Shown one piece after another: positions 25,564 through 37,245 of a stretch of DNA of 64,000 bases. The notes under the pieces are model-generated. The model saw only the letters and a list, made by a program, of their open reading frames with translations. It made no database searches and was not told the DNA's origin. The DNA lies in assembly GCF_025823185.1 (NCBI RefSeq), contig NZ_JACKVK010000008.1, positions 1,228,312 through 1,292,311 of the forward strand. The letters run 5' to 3'. Each line of letters opens with the position of its first letter. Position 1 is the stretch's first letter. A program made the translations under genes and the position numbers. This stretch comes from Mycobacterium yunnanensis (GTDB lineage: Bacteria > Actinomycetota > Actinomycetes > Mycobacteriales > Mycobacteriaceae).

Positions 25564-26232
25564 ATGTCAATACAATCCGTGGACACCAACCAATCAACGA
25601 TGGTGGGCGCCGAGGAGGAGTCGCACGACGGCCCTCGCGCCGAGGTCGTCGTCAAGGGACGCAACGTCGAGGTTCCCGACCACTTCCGCTTGTACGTCGC
25701 CGAAAAGCTGGCGCGCCTCGAGCGCTTCGACCGCAGCATCTACCTGTTCGACGTCGAACTCGACCACGAACGCAATCGCCGGCAGCGCAAGAACTGCCAA
25801 CACGTCGAGATCACGGCCAGGGGCCGCGGACCCGTTGCGCGCGGCGAGGCCTGCGCCGACAGCTTCTACGCGGCGCTGGAATCGGCCGTGAGCAAACTCG
25901 AGAACCGCCTCCGCCGCAGCAAGGACCGCCGCAAGATTCACTACGGCGACAAGACGCCCCTGTCGCTCGCCGAGGCGACAGCCCTCAACCACCTCGTGGA
26001 GCCGGTGTCCGCACCCGCCGAGGAGGAGACCCCGGCCGTCGACGAGCACGAACCCGGCCGAATCGTCCGCACCAAGGAACACACCGCCACGCCCATGACC
26101 TGTGACGACGCCCTCTACGAGATGGAGCTCGTCGGCCACGACTTCTTCCTGTTCCACGACCAGGAAAGCGACAAGCCGACCGTCGTCTACCGCCGCCACG
26201 CCTACGACTACGGACTCATCCGCCTGTCCTAG
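25564..26232 (+). CDS. hpf: Long-form ribosome hibernation promoting factor (MPY/HPF)
   Basis: A 222-residue protein. The N-terminal S30AE domain is at about 25-125 (VVVKGRNVEVPDHFRLYVAEKL; ENRLRRSKDRRKIH), and the C-terminal dimerisation domain at about 160-222 (ALYEMELVGHDFFLFHDQES...VVYRRHAYDYGLIRL), joined by an acidic linker. Family members bind the 30S decoding site and inactivate ribosomes under zinc limitation or stasis. ATG 25564 (MSIQSVDTNQ) gives the usual family length. The palindrome upstream suggests dedicated control. Next gene is secA1. Confidence 0.92.
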   Translation: MSIQSVDTNQSTMVGAEEESHDGPRAEVVVKGRNVEVPDHFRLYVAEKLARLERFDRSIYLFDVELDHERNRRQRKNCQHVEITARGRGPVARGEACADSFYAALESAVSKLENRLRRSKDRRKIHYGDKTPLSLAEATALNHLVEPVSAPAEEETPAVDEHEPGRIVRTKEHTATPMTCDDALYEMELVGHDFFLFHDQESDKPTVVYRRHAYDYGLIRLS

Positions 26233-26370
26233 TCGCCGGGCGGCACGCAGCCGGCGCGACCGCCCCGTGCGGCGCGTCGGCTGTTCGGCCCGGCCTGTCA
26301 CCTACGATGGAACTCGTTTGAAGCGATTCGAGGCCCATCGAGGCCCCATCCAGGCTTAGGGGAAATTAGC

Positions 26371-29232
<2,862 letters not shown>

Positions 29233-29730
29233 TTAGCCGACCTGCAGCGCCACCATCACCCACCGCCCCTTGACGAATTCGACCCGGCCGGCAATGGCGC
29301 GCACCCGACGGCCCCGCGAGTAGCTGGCGAAGACCTCGGCAGCGGCGTCGTCGCCGTCGAGCACGTGCACCGACCGCAGCCGCACCCGTCGCAGGACGGC
29401 CGCGCCCTCGCGGGACCCGGCGGCGGTGAACGCCGCCACCGCGTCGAACAGCGACGGTGCGAGCAGCGGCCGCAGTTGGGCCACCGGCCGGCGCCGATCC
29501 GAGACCTCCAACACGCGGCGAATGGCCGTCTCGGCGAAGGCGGCGGCGACCTGCGGCACGGGCAACTCCCCGGCTTCGGGGACGTTGGGCACCGATCGCA
29601 AGGCTTTGGTGGCGTGTCGGTGCAGGGCCGCCGAGGTCGGCGCCGGGCAGACGACGATCGGCGGGGGCTCGTAGTCCACGACCGGCGTGGTGAACGAGGT
29701 GCGACGGGTCGGCAGAGGGGATGCGGTCAC
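29233..29730 (-). CDS. Rv3235-family conserved protein
   Basis: A roughly 165-residue actinobacterial protein of unknown function. The N-terminal 45 residues are Pro/Thr-rich. The C-terminal 100 residues form a conserved core (AIRRVLEVSDRRRPVAQLRPLL; VRAIAGRVEFVKGRWVMVALQVG). GTG 29730 is preferred because GGAGAG precedes it with good spacing; an ATG at 29766 is an alternative. It converges on secA1 with no gap and diverges from the acyltransferase gene. Confidence 0.72.
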   Translation of the reverse strand: MTASPLPTRRTSFTTPVVDYEPPPIVVCPAPTSAALHRHATKALRSVPNVPEAGELPVPQVAAAFAETAIRRVLEVSDRRRPVAQLRPLLAPSLFDAVAAFTAAGSREGAAVLRRVRLRSVHVLDGDDAAAEVFASYSRGRRVRAIAGRVEFVKGRWVMVALQVG

Positions 29731-29896
29731 GGCTGCTCTCCAGCGGTCGAGGCGAATGGACGACATCTGCTGGAGAGGCGCAGACGATTCATGATCCCAT
29801 GGCCCGGGGACACCCGAACGCACCCGTCATGCGGCGGATGGGCTGGGCCGGATAGCGTGACGGGGTCGGGCGCGTGACGAGTGGAAGTGGGCGGCG

Positions 29897-31306
29897 ATGG
29901 TGACGAGGTTGTCGGCCGCCGACGCGTCCTTCTACCACCTCGAGAACACCTCGACACCCATGTACGTGGGATCGCTGTCGATCCTGCGAAAGCCCCGCAA
30001 CGGGCTGAGCTACGAGACTCTTCTCGAGACGGTCGAGCGGCGCCTGCCGCAGATCCCCCGGTACCGGCAGAAGGTGCGCGAGGTCGTCGGTGGGCTGGCC
30101 CGCCCGGTGTGGATCGACGACGGCGACTTCGACATCACCTATCACATCCGCCGGTCGGCGCTGCCGTCCCCGGGGAGCGACGCGCAGCTGCACGATCTGG
30201 TCGCGCGACTGGGTTCCCGCCCGTTGGACAAGTCGCGGCCGCTCTGGGAGATGTACCTCGTCGAGGGGCTGACCAAGAACCGCCTCGCGATCTACACCAA
30301 GTCGCATCAGGCCCTGGTGAACGGAATGACGGCGCTGGAGATCGGCCACGTCATCGCCGACCGCACGCAGAAGGCACCGGAATTCGGCGAGGACATCTGG
30401 ATCCCGGCGCGCGAACCGAGCGACGCCCGGTTGGCGCTCGGCGCCGTCGGCGAGTTCGTCGCCCGGCCGGGCACCCAGTTGGAGGCGATGCGGTCGGCGG
30501 TCCTGGAAACCGTCACCAGCACGGGCGCGCTGGCCGAGGCGGGCCGCAGATTCGCCGTCGTCGCCCGCACGCTCGCCCGCGGCACCGCGCCGAGCAGTCC
30601 CCTCAACACCACCGTGTCGCGCAACCGTCGGTTCACGGTGGCTAGCCATCAACTCGACGACTACCGCAAGCTGCGTGCCCGCTACGACTGCGACGTCAAC
30701 GACGTCGTCCTCGCGGTGGTGGCCGGGGCGTTGCGCAACTGGCTGCTGTCGCGCGGCGAGCCGGTGACGACGACGTCGACGATTCGGGCGATGGTGCCCA
30801 TGTCGGTGTACCCGGAGGCAGAGTTGGACGCGGAGGGCCCGGGGCAGGCGATCCGCGAGGTGTCGCCGTTCCTGGTCGACCTGCCCACCGGTGAAGGCAA
30901 CGCGGTGGTCAGGTTGTCCCAGATCGCCCACGCCACCGAGTCGCACTCCACCGCGGCGAGCCTGGTCGACGCGCGGACCATCGTCACGCTGTCCGGCTTC
31001 GCGCCACCGACGTTGCACGCCATGGGAACTCGGGTCGCCACCAGCTTCTCTGCTCGTCAGTTCAACCTGCTGATCACCAACGTGCCCGGCGCGCAGAAGC
31101 AGATGTACCTGGCGGGCACCAAGCTGCTGGAGACCTACTCGGTGCCGCCGCTACTGAACAAGCAGGTCCTCGCCATCGGGGTGACCTCCTACAACGGCAT
31201 GCTCTACTTCGGCGTCAACGCCGACCGCGACGCGATGAGCGACGTCGACATGCTGCCCACGCTGCTGCGGGAGTCCCTCGACGAACTGCTGGAGGCAGCG
31301 CAATAG
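29897..31306 (+). CDS. WS/DGAT-family acyltransferase (Tgs3-like) with altered active site
   Basis: A 469-residue protein with the wax ester synthase/diacylglycerol acyltransferase layout: N-terminal domain MVTRLSAADASFYHLEN, substrate segments DKSRPLWEMYLVEGL and C-terminal domain FNLLITNVPG. The catalytic HHxxxDG motif reads HQALVNG at 137-143, so the second His and the Asp are replaced. The related M. tuberculosis Rv3234c region carries, as I recall, the same change. Activity for triacylglycerol synthesis is therefore uncertain. It is followed 22 bases later by a conserved small gene. Confidence 0.85.
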   Translation: MVTRLSAADASFYHLENTSTPMYVGSLSILRKPRNGLSYETLLETVERRLPQIPRYRQKVREVVGGLARPVWIDDGDFDITYHIRRSALPSPGSDAQLHDLVARLGSRPLDKSRPLWEMYLVEGLTKNRLAIYTKSHQALVNGMTALEIGHVIADRTQKAPEFGEDIWIPAREPSDARLALGAVGEFVARPGTQLEAMRSAVLETVTSTGALAEAGRRFAVVARTLARGTAPSSPLNTTVSRNRRFTVASHQLDDYRKLRARYDCDVNDVVLAVVAGALRNWLLSRGEPVTTTSTIRAMVPMSVYPEAELDAEGPGQAIREVSPFLVDLPTGEGNAVVRLSQIAHATESHSTAASLVDARTIVTLSGFAPPTLHAMGTRVATSFSARQFNLLITNVPGAQKQMYLAGTKLLETYSVPPLLNKQVLAIGVTSYNGMLYFGVNADRDAMSDVDMLPTLLRESLDELLEAAQ

Positions 31307-31327
31307 ACGGGCCGCTAGTCTGCCTTG

Positions 31328-31852
31328 GTGCGTGTCTACATACCGGCGACCCTGGCCATGCTCCAGCGGCTCGTCGCCGATCAGTCGATGCACGCCTTGA
31401 GCGGGACGGCGTTCGCCGTGACCCCGACGCTGCGGGAGTCCTACGCCGAGGGTGACGATGACGAACTCGCCGAGGTGGCGTTGCGGGAGGCGGCGCTGGC
31501 GTCGCTGCGGTTGTTGGCGGCCGAGGAAGCGTCCGGAGGCGACCCGGGAGACGACACCGAGGGGTTGCCGTTGCGGCGGGCGGTACTGGTCGCCGACGTC
31601 GAGGGCGCGACGATTCGGCCGGACCTCGACGACGCGGTCGTCCGGCTGGCGGGGCCGGTGGCAGTCGGCGACGTCGTCGCGGCCTACATCGACAACGCCG
31701 CGGCCGAGCCCGCGGTGAAGGCGGCGATGGCCGTGGTCGACCTGGCGGACTTCGGTGACGAGGACGCGGAGTTGACCGTCGGCGACGCCCAGGACCACGA
31801 CCTCGCCTGGTATGCCACCCAGGAGCTCCCGTTTCTGCTCGAGCTGCTGTGA
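31328..31852 (+). CDS. DUF6912-type conserved protein (Rv3231c)
   Basis: A 174-residue acidic mycobacterial protein beginning VRVYIPATLAMLQRL. No catalytic motif or membrane segment is evident. The sequence alternates strands and helices (AVLVADVEGATIRPD; GDVVAAYIDNAA; AMAVVDLADFGDEDAEL). Function unknown. GTG 31328 is preferred over the adjacent TTG. It is probably co-transcribed with the acyltransferase. The operator at 31874 lies just after its stop. Confidence 0.72.
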   Translation: MRVYIPATLAMLQRLVADQSMHALSGTAFAVTPTLRESYAEGDDDELAEVALREAALASLRLLAAEEASGGDPGDDTEGLPLRRAVLVADVEGATIRPDLDDAVVRLAGPVAVGDVVAAYIDNAAAEPAVKAAMAVVDLADFGDEDAELTVGDAQDHDLAWYATQELPFLLELL

Positions 31853-31873
31853 GGCCTGGCTGCCACGCCGGAA

Positions 31874-31891
31874 GTTACGGTACCGTAGGTT
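31874..31891 (+). promoter_or_regulatory. Operator copy 1 upstream of the desaturase reductase gene
   Basis: The sequence contains the perfect 12-base palindrome TACGGTACCGTA at 31876-31887, extended to GTTACGGTACCGTAGGTT. It matches the palindrome before desA3 (33104-33127) at most positions. It lies about 55-70 bases before the reductase start. A TetR-type repressor is the likely ligand; its identity is not shown. Confidence 0.6.
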
Positions 31892-31944
31892 GCCGGCCGA
31901 GAGCCGATTCGCGGACATTCGGGGATAGCTGAGCAGGAGCCGTC

Positions 31945-33090
31945 ATGGCCAAGAACGAGATCAAGATCGCTGCTAACGTGGCCGACACCATCCGCCCAAA
32001 TCTCAAGGGCGCCAACAAGCATCCCGGGTTGCAGGCCCTGCGATCGGTAGTCGGGCGCATCACCACGCCGCTGCTGCCCGACGACTACCTCAAGCTGGCC
32101 AACCCGCTGTGGTCGGCGCGCGAGCTGCGCGGCCGGGTGGTCGAGGTGCGGCGCGAGACGGTCGACTCGGCAACCCTGGTCATCAAGCCGGGCTGGGGTT
32201 TTCACTTCGACTATCAACCCGGGCAGTACGTCGGCATCGGGGTGTTGATGAACGGCCGGTGGCGGTGGCGGTCCTACTCGCTGACCTCGACACCGGTCAC
32301 CCGTGACCGTCTGATCACCATCACGGTCAAGGCGATGCCCGAGGGATTCCTGTCCGCGCATCTGGTGGACGGTGTCACGCCCGGCACGATCGTGCGGCTG
32401 GCCGCACCGCAGGGCAACTTCGTCATACCGGACCCGGCGCCTGCGTCGGTGTTGTTCCTCACCGCCGGATCGGGGATCACGCCGGTGATGTCGATGCTGC
32501 GGACCCTCGCGAGGCGCAACGGAATCGGCGGCACGGGTCACGTGGTGCACGTGCACTCGGCCCCCACCGAGTCCGACGTGATGTTCGCCGCCGAACTGGC
32601 CCGCCTGCACGACGCTCACGACGGGTATCGGCTGATCGTGCGTCCGACCCGCACGCAGGGCAGGCTGGACCTCGCCCAGCTCTCCGAGGTCGTACCGGAC
32701 TGGCGCGACCGGGACACGTGGGCGTGTGGTCCCGAGAGCATGCTCGACGACGCGCACCGACTGTGGTCCTCGGAGCGCATTCAGGACCGCCTGCACCTGG
32801 AGAGGTTCGCCGCAACCCGTGCGCCGACGCGGGGGACGGGTGGCACGGTCACCTTCGAGCGCAGCGGCAAGACCGTCGACGTCGACGCCGCCACCTCGCT
32901 GATGGACGCGGGGGAGGACGCGGGCATCCGGATGCCGTTCGGGTGCCGGATGGGCATCTGCCAATCGTGTGTCGTCGGACTGGTCGACGGTCACGTCAGG
33001 GACCTGCGCACGGGTGTCGAGCACGAACCGGGTAGTCGCGTGCAGACCTGCGTTTCCGCAGCGTCTGGCGATTGTGTCCTGGACGTGTGA
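31945..33090 (+). CDS. Ferredoxin reductase partner of DesA3 (Rv3230c type)
   Basis: A 381-residue electron-transfer protein. The FAD domain carries RWRSYSLTS (R-x-Y-S), the NAD domain carries [15 protein letters not shown] and WACGPESML, and the C-terminal plant-type 2Fe-2S domain carries CRMGICQSC with a last Cys in VQTCVSA. It delivers electrons from NADPH to the acyl desaturase encoded next. ATG 31945. It is separated from desA3 by 69 bases that hold a second operator copy, so both genes seem to be controlled by one regulator. Confidence 0.92.
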   Translation: MAKNEIKIAANVADTIRPNLKGANKHPGLQALRSVVGRITTPLLPDDYLKLANPLWSARELRGRVVEVRRETVDSATLVIKPGWGFHFDYQPGQYVGIGVLMNGRWRWRSYSLTSTPVTRDRLITITVKAMPEGFLSAHLVDGVTPGTIVRLAAPQGNFVIPDPAPASVLFLTAGSGITPVMSMLRTLARRNGIGGTGHVVHVHSAPTESDVMFAAELARLHDAHDGYRLIVRPTRTQGRLDLAQLSEVVPDWRDRDTWACGPESMLDDAHRLWSSERIQDRLHLERFAATRAPTRGTGGTVTFERSGKTVDVDAATSLMDAGEDAGIRMPFGCRMGICQSCVVGLVDGHVRDLRTGVEHEPGSRVQTCVSAASGDCVLDV

Positions 33091-33103
33091 CCTTTACTGG
33101 CTA

Positions 33104-33138
33104 GTAACCTACGGAATCGTAGGTTACGCTAACGTAGG
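33104..33138 (+). promoter_or_regulatory. Operator copy 2 upstream of desA3
   Basis: Perfect inverted repeat with 10-base arms, GTAACCTACG-gaat-CGTAGGTTAC, at 33104-33127, followed by a further half-site-like CTAACGTAGG at 33129-33138. It starts 56 bases before the desA3 ATG. The same sequence family occurs at 31874-31891. Confidence 0.7.
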
Positions 33139-33159
33139 CAGTTGACAGGAGGCTGAACG

Positions 33160-34386
33160 ATGGCAGTAACCGACGTACCGGCATTCACGCACCTGACCGA
33201 AGCGGACATCGAGAATCTCGGCAACGAACTCGACGCGATCCGACAGGACATCGAAGACTCCCGCGGGGAACGCGACTCTCGCTACATCCGCCGCACCATT
33301 GCGGCGCAGCGCGCCCTCGAGGTGGCCGGCCGCGTCATGCTGGCCGCCAGCTCACGGCGCTCGGCGTGGTGGGCGGGCACCGCGACTCTCGGCGTGGCCA
33401 AGATCATCGAGAACATGGAGATCGGCCACAACGTCATGCACGGCCAATGGGATTGGATGAACGATCCCGAAATTCACTCCTCGACGTGGGAGTGGGACAT
33501 GAGCGGGGCGTCCAAGCACTGGCGCTTCACCCACAACTTCATGCACCACAAGTACACGAACATCCTCGGGATGGACGACGACGTCGGCTACGGCGTCATC
33601 CGCGTCACCCGCGACGCCAAGTGGACCCCGTTCAACCTCTACGGCAACCTGTTGTTCAACACGTTGTTGGCCATCGGGTTCGAATGGGGCGTCGGACTGC
33701 AGCACCTAGAACTCGGCAAGATCTCCAAGGGCCGCGACGACCGTGCGGCAACGCTGAAGCGGGTCAAGGAGTTTGGCGTCAAGGCCGGCCACCAGCTGAT
33801 CAAGGACTACGTCGCCTACCCGGCGCTGACGTCCCTTTCGCCTGGCGCGACCTACACGTCGACCCTGAAGGCCAATGCGGTGGCCAACGTCATCCGCAAC
33901 GTCTGGGCCAACGCCGTCATCTTCTGCGGCCACTTCCCCGACGGCGCGGAGAAGTTCACCAAGACCGACATGGTGGGCGAGAGCCGCGGTCAGTGGTACC
34001 TGCGACAGATGTTGGGCAGCGCGAACTTCGAGGCAGGGCCCACGCTGCGATTCATGAGCGGCAACCTGTGCCACCAGATCGAGCATCACCTGTACCCGGA
34101 CCTGCCCAGCAACCGGTTGCACGAAATCAGCGTCCGCGTCCGGCAGATCTGCGAGAAGTACGACTTGCCGTACACGACGGGCAATTTCGCGGTGCAGTAC
34201 GGAAAGACGTGGCGCACCATCGCCAAGTTGTCGCTGCCGGACAAGTTCCTGCGCGACACCGCTGACGACGCGCCCGAGACCCGCAGCGAGCGGATGTTCG
34301 CCGAGCTCGAGCCCAGCGAGCGTCGCGGGCTGAAGTCGGCGATCGCCGCGGTGCGAGCGAGACGCCGCGCCAAGGTCGACGCCTAG
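33160..34386 (+). CDS. desA3: Stearoyl-CoA delta-9 desaturase DesA3
   Basis: A 408-residue membrane di-iron desaturase that makes oleic acid from stearoyl-CoA. The three His boxes are present: HNVMH, HNFMHH and HQIEHHLYPDLP, with hydrophobic spans between. ATG 33160 is preceded by AGGAGG. It works with the reductase upstream, and DesA3 in mycobacteria is the target of isoxyl. A strong bidirectional terminator follows. Confidence 0.95.
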   Translation: MAVTDVPAFTHLTEADIENLGNELDAIRQDIEDSRGERDSRYIRRTIAAQRALEVAGRVMLAASSRRSAWWAGTATLGVAKIIENMEIGHNVMHGQWDWMNDPEIHSSTWEWDMSGASKHWRFTHNFMHHKYTNILGMDDDVGYGVIRVTRDAKWTPFNLYGNLLFNTLLAIGFEWGVGLQHLELGKISKGRDDRAATLKRVKEFGVKAGHQLIKDYVAYPALTSLSPGATYTSTLKANAVANVIRNVWANAVIFCGHFPDGAEKFTKTDMVGESRGQWYLRQMLGSANFEAGPTLRFMSGNLCHQIEHHLYPDLPSNRLHEISVRVRQICEKYDLPYTTGNFAVQYGKTWRTIAKLSLPDKFLRDTADDAPETRSERMFAELEPSERRGLKSAIAAVRARRRAKVDA

Positions 34387-34394
34387 GATCGACG

Positions 34395-34437
34395 AAAACG
34401 GCGGGGAGATTGCGATGCGCAATCTCCCCGCCGTTTT
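34395..34437. terminator. Bidirectional intrinsic terminator desA3 / aldo-keto reductase
   Basis: A perfect 20-base stem (left arm 34395-34414, right arm 34418-34437) with a three-base loop, A-tract on the left and T5 on the right, sits between two convergent genes. It can stop transcription from both sides. Confidence 0.92.
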
Positions 34438-34449
34438 TCGTGTCGCGGC

Positions 34450-35298
34450 TTAGTCGGGGATGTAGTCGAACGTGTCCGGGTTGGGTCCGGTACGCCCTTC
34501 CTCACCCTTGTCGAGACCGGTCAATTCGTCGACGTCGTGATCGCTGAGTTCGAAGTCGAAGATCTCGAAGTTCTCTTCAATCCGCTTGGGCGTCACCGAC
34601 TTCGGGAAGACGATGTCACCACGCTGGATGTGCCAGCGCAGCACGACCTGCGCCGGGGTCTTGCCCGCCGCCTCGGCAATCCTCGTCACGACGGAATCGT
34701 CGAGCACCTTGCCCTGAGCGATGGGGGACCAGGCTTCCACGGCGATGTCGTGTTCGGCGCAATAGGCCCGGACCTCTTCGTTGGTGAAGTACGGGTGGAC
34801 CTCGATCTGGTTGACCGCGGGGACCGTGTCGGTCTCATTGGCCAAGCGCTCGAGGTGATGCGTCTGGAAGTTCGACACCCCGATGCTGCGGGCCCGGCCG
34901 TCGCGCCGGAACTCCTCGAGCACCCGCCACGTCGACATGAAGTCGCCGTTGTAGAGCGTCGGCAGCGGCCAGTGGATCAGGAAGAGGTCGACGTAGTCGA
35001 AGCCGAGTTTGCTCAGGGTCTCGTCGAACGCCTTGCGGGCGGCGTCGGGTTCGTGAAATCCGTTGTTGAGCTTGCTGGTGACGAAGACGTCTGCGCGGTC
35101 GAGTCCCGAATCGCGGACGCCCTGGCCGACACCGGCCTCGTTCTGGTACATCTCGGCGGTGTCGATGTGCCGGTAGCCGATGTCCAGAGCGGTCTTCACC
35201 GCACCTGCGGTCTCGTCCGGATCTATCTGAAACACGCCGAATCCGAGCTGCGGAATGTGCGCGCCGGTGCTGAGTTCGATCGTCGGTACGTTGGTCAT
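34450..35298 (-). CDS. Aldo-keto reductase (AKR5-type), copy 1
   Basis: A 282-residue (alpha/beta)8 NADPH-dependent reductase. The catalytic tetrad is visible: Asp46 and Tyr51 (YRHIDTAEMYQNE), Lys76 (VTSKL) and His109 (FLIHWPLP). The C-terminal NADPH motif is FPKSVTPKRIEENF. Likely substrates are methylglyoxal or other aldehydes, as for Rv2971-type enzymes. It is a tandem paralogue of the next gene, about two thirds identical by eye, 79 bases downstream of it. ATG 35298 has AGGAGGCC upstream. Confidence 0.92.
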   Translation of the reverse strand: MTNVPTIELSTGAHIPQLGFGVFQIDPDETAGAVKTALDIGYRHIDTAEMYQNEAGVGQGVRDSGLDRADVFVTSKLNNGFHEPDAARKAFDETLSKLGFDYVDLFLIHWPLPTLYNGDFMSTWRVLEEFRRDGRARSIGVSNFQTHHLERLANETDTVPAVNQIEVHPYFTNEEVRAYCAEHDIAVEAWSPIAQGKVLDDSVVTRIAEAAGKTPAQVVLRWHIQRGDIVFPKSVTPKRIEENFEIFDFELSDHDVDELTGLDKGEEGRTGPNPDTFDYIPD

Positions 35299-35377
35299 GT
35301 ACTAGGCCTCCTTTGGCGATTTGCCCCTGTGTGCGTGCCCGTTTCGACCGGCACGCAAACCGGGCTCGGAGTCCGTC

Positions 35378-36226
35378 TCACCTGGAGATGACGTCGAAGG
35401 TGTCGGGGTTGGAACCCACCCGACCGGCGGGGCCACGGTCCAACAGGTCGACGGCGGCGACCTGCTCGTCGCTCAGGTCGAAGTCGAACACCGCGAAGTT
35501 CTGCGCGATGCGGATCGGGGACACCGACTTCGGAAACACGATGTCTCCTCGTTGGAGATGCCAGCGAAGGACCACCTGGGCTGGCGACCTGCCGGTCGAC
35601 GTGGCCACCCGTCGAATCACCGGGTCGTCGAGGAGCGTGCCGCGCGCCAGCGGCGACCAGGCTTCGAATGCGATCCCGTGCCGCTTGCAGTAGTCCCGGA
35701 CCGCGGCGTTGGTGAAGTAGGGGTGAGCCTCGACCTGGTTGACGGCGGGCACGGTGTCGGTCTCGGCGGCAAGGCGCTCCAAATGCGGGATCTGAAAGTT
35801 CGACACGCCGATGCTGCGGGCTCGGCCGTCGGCGGCGAACTCTTCGAGGGTCCGCCAGGTGGAGACGAAGTCCCCGCCGTAACGCGTCGGCAGTGGCCAG
35901 TGAATCAAGAAGAGGTCGACGTAGTCCGACCCGATCGCCGTGAGGGTGTCCTCGAAAGCCCTTCGCGCAGCGTCGGGTTCGTGGAATCCGTTGTCCAGCT
36001 TGCTGGTGACGAAGACGTCGCGACGGTCGACGCCCGCGTCGCGGATGCCCTGGCCAACACCGTGCTCGTTGTGGTACATCGCCGCGGTGTCGAGATGGCG
36101 GTAGCCGACGTCGAGGGCCGTCCGCACCGCGGCGGCGGTCTCCTCGGGGGCGACCTTGTAGACGCCGAATCCGAGCTGGGGTATCCGCACGTCGCCGCCG
36201 AGGGTGATCTCGGGGACCGTAGTCAT
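35378..36226 (-). CDS. Aldo-keto reductase (AKR5-type), copy 2
   Basis: A 282-residue paralogue of the downstream gene, same length and tetrad (YRHLDTAAMYHNE, VTSKL, LIHWPLP) and NADPH motif FPKSVSPIRIAQNF. The tandem pair suggests recent duplication with divergence of the substrate loop (AMYHNEHGVGQGIRD versus AEMYQNEAGVGQGVRD). GAGGAGACGGAC precedes ATG 36226. It is downstream of rsgA in the same direction. Confidence 0.92.
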   Translation of the reverse strand: MTTVPEITLGGDVRIPQLGFGVYKVAPEETAAAVRTALDVGYRHLDTAAMYHNEHGVGQGIRDAGVDRRDVFVTSKLDNGFHEPDAARRAFEDTLTAIGSDYVDLFLIHWPLPTRYGGDFVSTWRTLEEFAADGRARSIGVSNFQIPHLERLAAETDTVPAVNQVEAHPYFTNAAVRDYCKRHGIAFEAWSPLARGTLLDDPVIRRVATSTGRSPAQVVLRWHLQRGDIVFPKSVSPIRIAQNFAVFDFDLSDEQVAAVDLLDRGPAGRVGSNPDTFDVISR

Positions 36227-36251
36227 GTCCGTCTCCTCTCGGGCGGGGCAG

Positions 36252-37232
36252 TTAGTCGGCGGCCATCGCGGCCAGCAGTCGCCGCGTGGCCGCGACGCGG
36301 TCGGCGGCGTGCCCGGTCAGCTCGTCGAGCGCGCAGTCCGGGTCCGCCGGCGGTCCCATGTGGCCACAGCCGCGCGGACACCTCTCGATGGCCTCGGCGA
36401 GGTCGGAAAAGGCCAGCATCACGTCGGCAGGAGCGATGTGGGCCAGCCCGAAGGACCGAATGCCGGGGGTGTCGACGACCCACCCCTCATCCTGCAGGGG
36501 CAACGCCACCGACTGGGTCGAGGTGTGCCTGCCCTTGCCGACGCCGGAGACCACCCCGACCGCTCGACGGGCCTCGGGCACCAGCCGGTTGACCATCGTG
36601 GACTTGCCGACGCCGGAGTGACCCACCAGCACGGTCAACTTGCCGACCAGGAGATCGTCGACCACGGCGAGGTCGTCGTCGCGGCCCGCGGTCACGACGG
36701 TCAGGTCCAGTCCGGCGAATTGCGCCGCGAACGGCTCGGCTGGGGCCAGGTCGGTCTTGGTCAAGCAGAGGATGGGTTCGAGCCCGCCGACGTAGGCGGC
36801 GATCAACGACCGCTCGACGAACCCGGTGCGCGGCGGCGGGTCGGCCAGGGCGACCACCATCAAAAGCTGGTCGGCGTTGGCGACCAGCACGCGTTCGGTC
36901 GGGTCGGTGTCGTCTGCGGTGCGGCGCAACACAGTTCGCCGTTCCCCGCGCCGGACGATCCGGGCCAGGGTGTCGGCTTGCCCCGACAGGTCGCCGACGA
37001 CGTCGACCTCGTCACCCACCACGATCGGCGTGCGGCCGAGCTCCCGGGCCCGCATCGCGGTGACGACGTGGTTGGGATCCCCGCCCAGCGCGCACCCCCA
37101 CCGGCCCCGGTCGACGGTGACGACCATCGCCGCGCGCGCGTCGAGGTGTTCGGGCCGGGTCTTGGTCCGCGGCCGCGACCCACGGCCGGGGCGGATCCGG
37201 ACGTCGGATTCGTCCCAGTCGTTCTCGTTCAA
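36252..37232 (-). CDS. rsgA: Ribosome small-subunit GTPase RsgA (YjeQ)
   Basis: A 326-residue circularly permuted GTPase for late 30S maturation. Order of motifs: OB domain, G4 (LTKTD), G1 (GHSGVGKST), G3 (DTPGI), then a zinc finger with C-x4-C-x-H-x7-C (CPRGCGHMGPPADPDC). ATG 37232. It lies 13 bases after the aroA stop on the same strand, as in M. tuberculosis Rv3227-Rv3228. Confidence 0.94.
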   Translation of the reverse strand: MNENDWDESDVRIRPGRGSRPRTKTRPEHLDARAAMVVTVDRGRWGCALGGDPNHVVTAMRARELGRTPIVVGDEVDVVGDLSGQADTLARIVRRGERRTVLRRTADDTDPTERVLVANADQLLMVVALADPPPRTGFVERSLIAAYVGGLEPILCLTKTDLAPAEPFAAQFAGLDLTVVTAGRDDDLAVVDDLLVGKLTVLVGHSGVGKSTMVNRLVPEARRAVGVVSGVGKGRHTSTQSVALPLQDEGWVVDTPGIRSFGLAHIAPADVMLAFSDLAEAIERCPRGCGHMGPPADPDCALDELTGHAADRVAATRRLLAAMAAD

Positions 37233-37245
37233 GAGTGCCGCGCTC

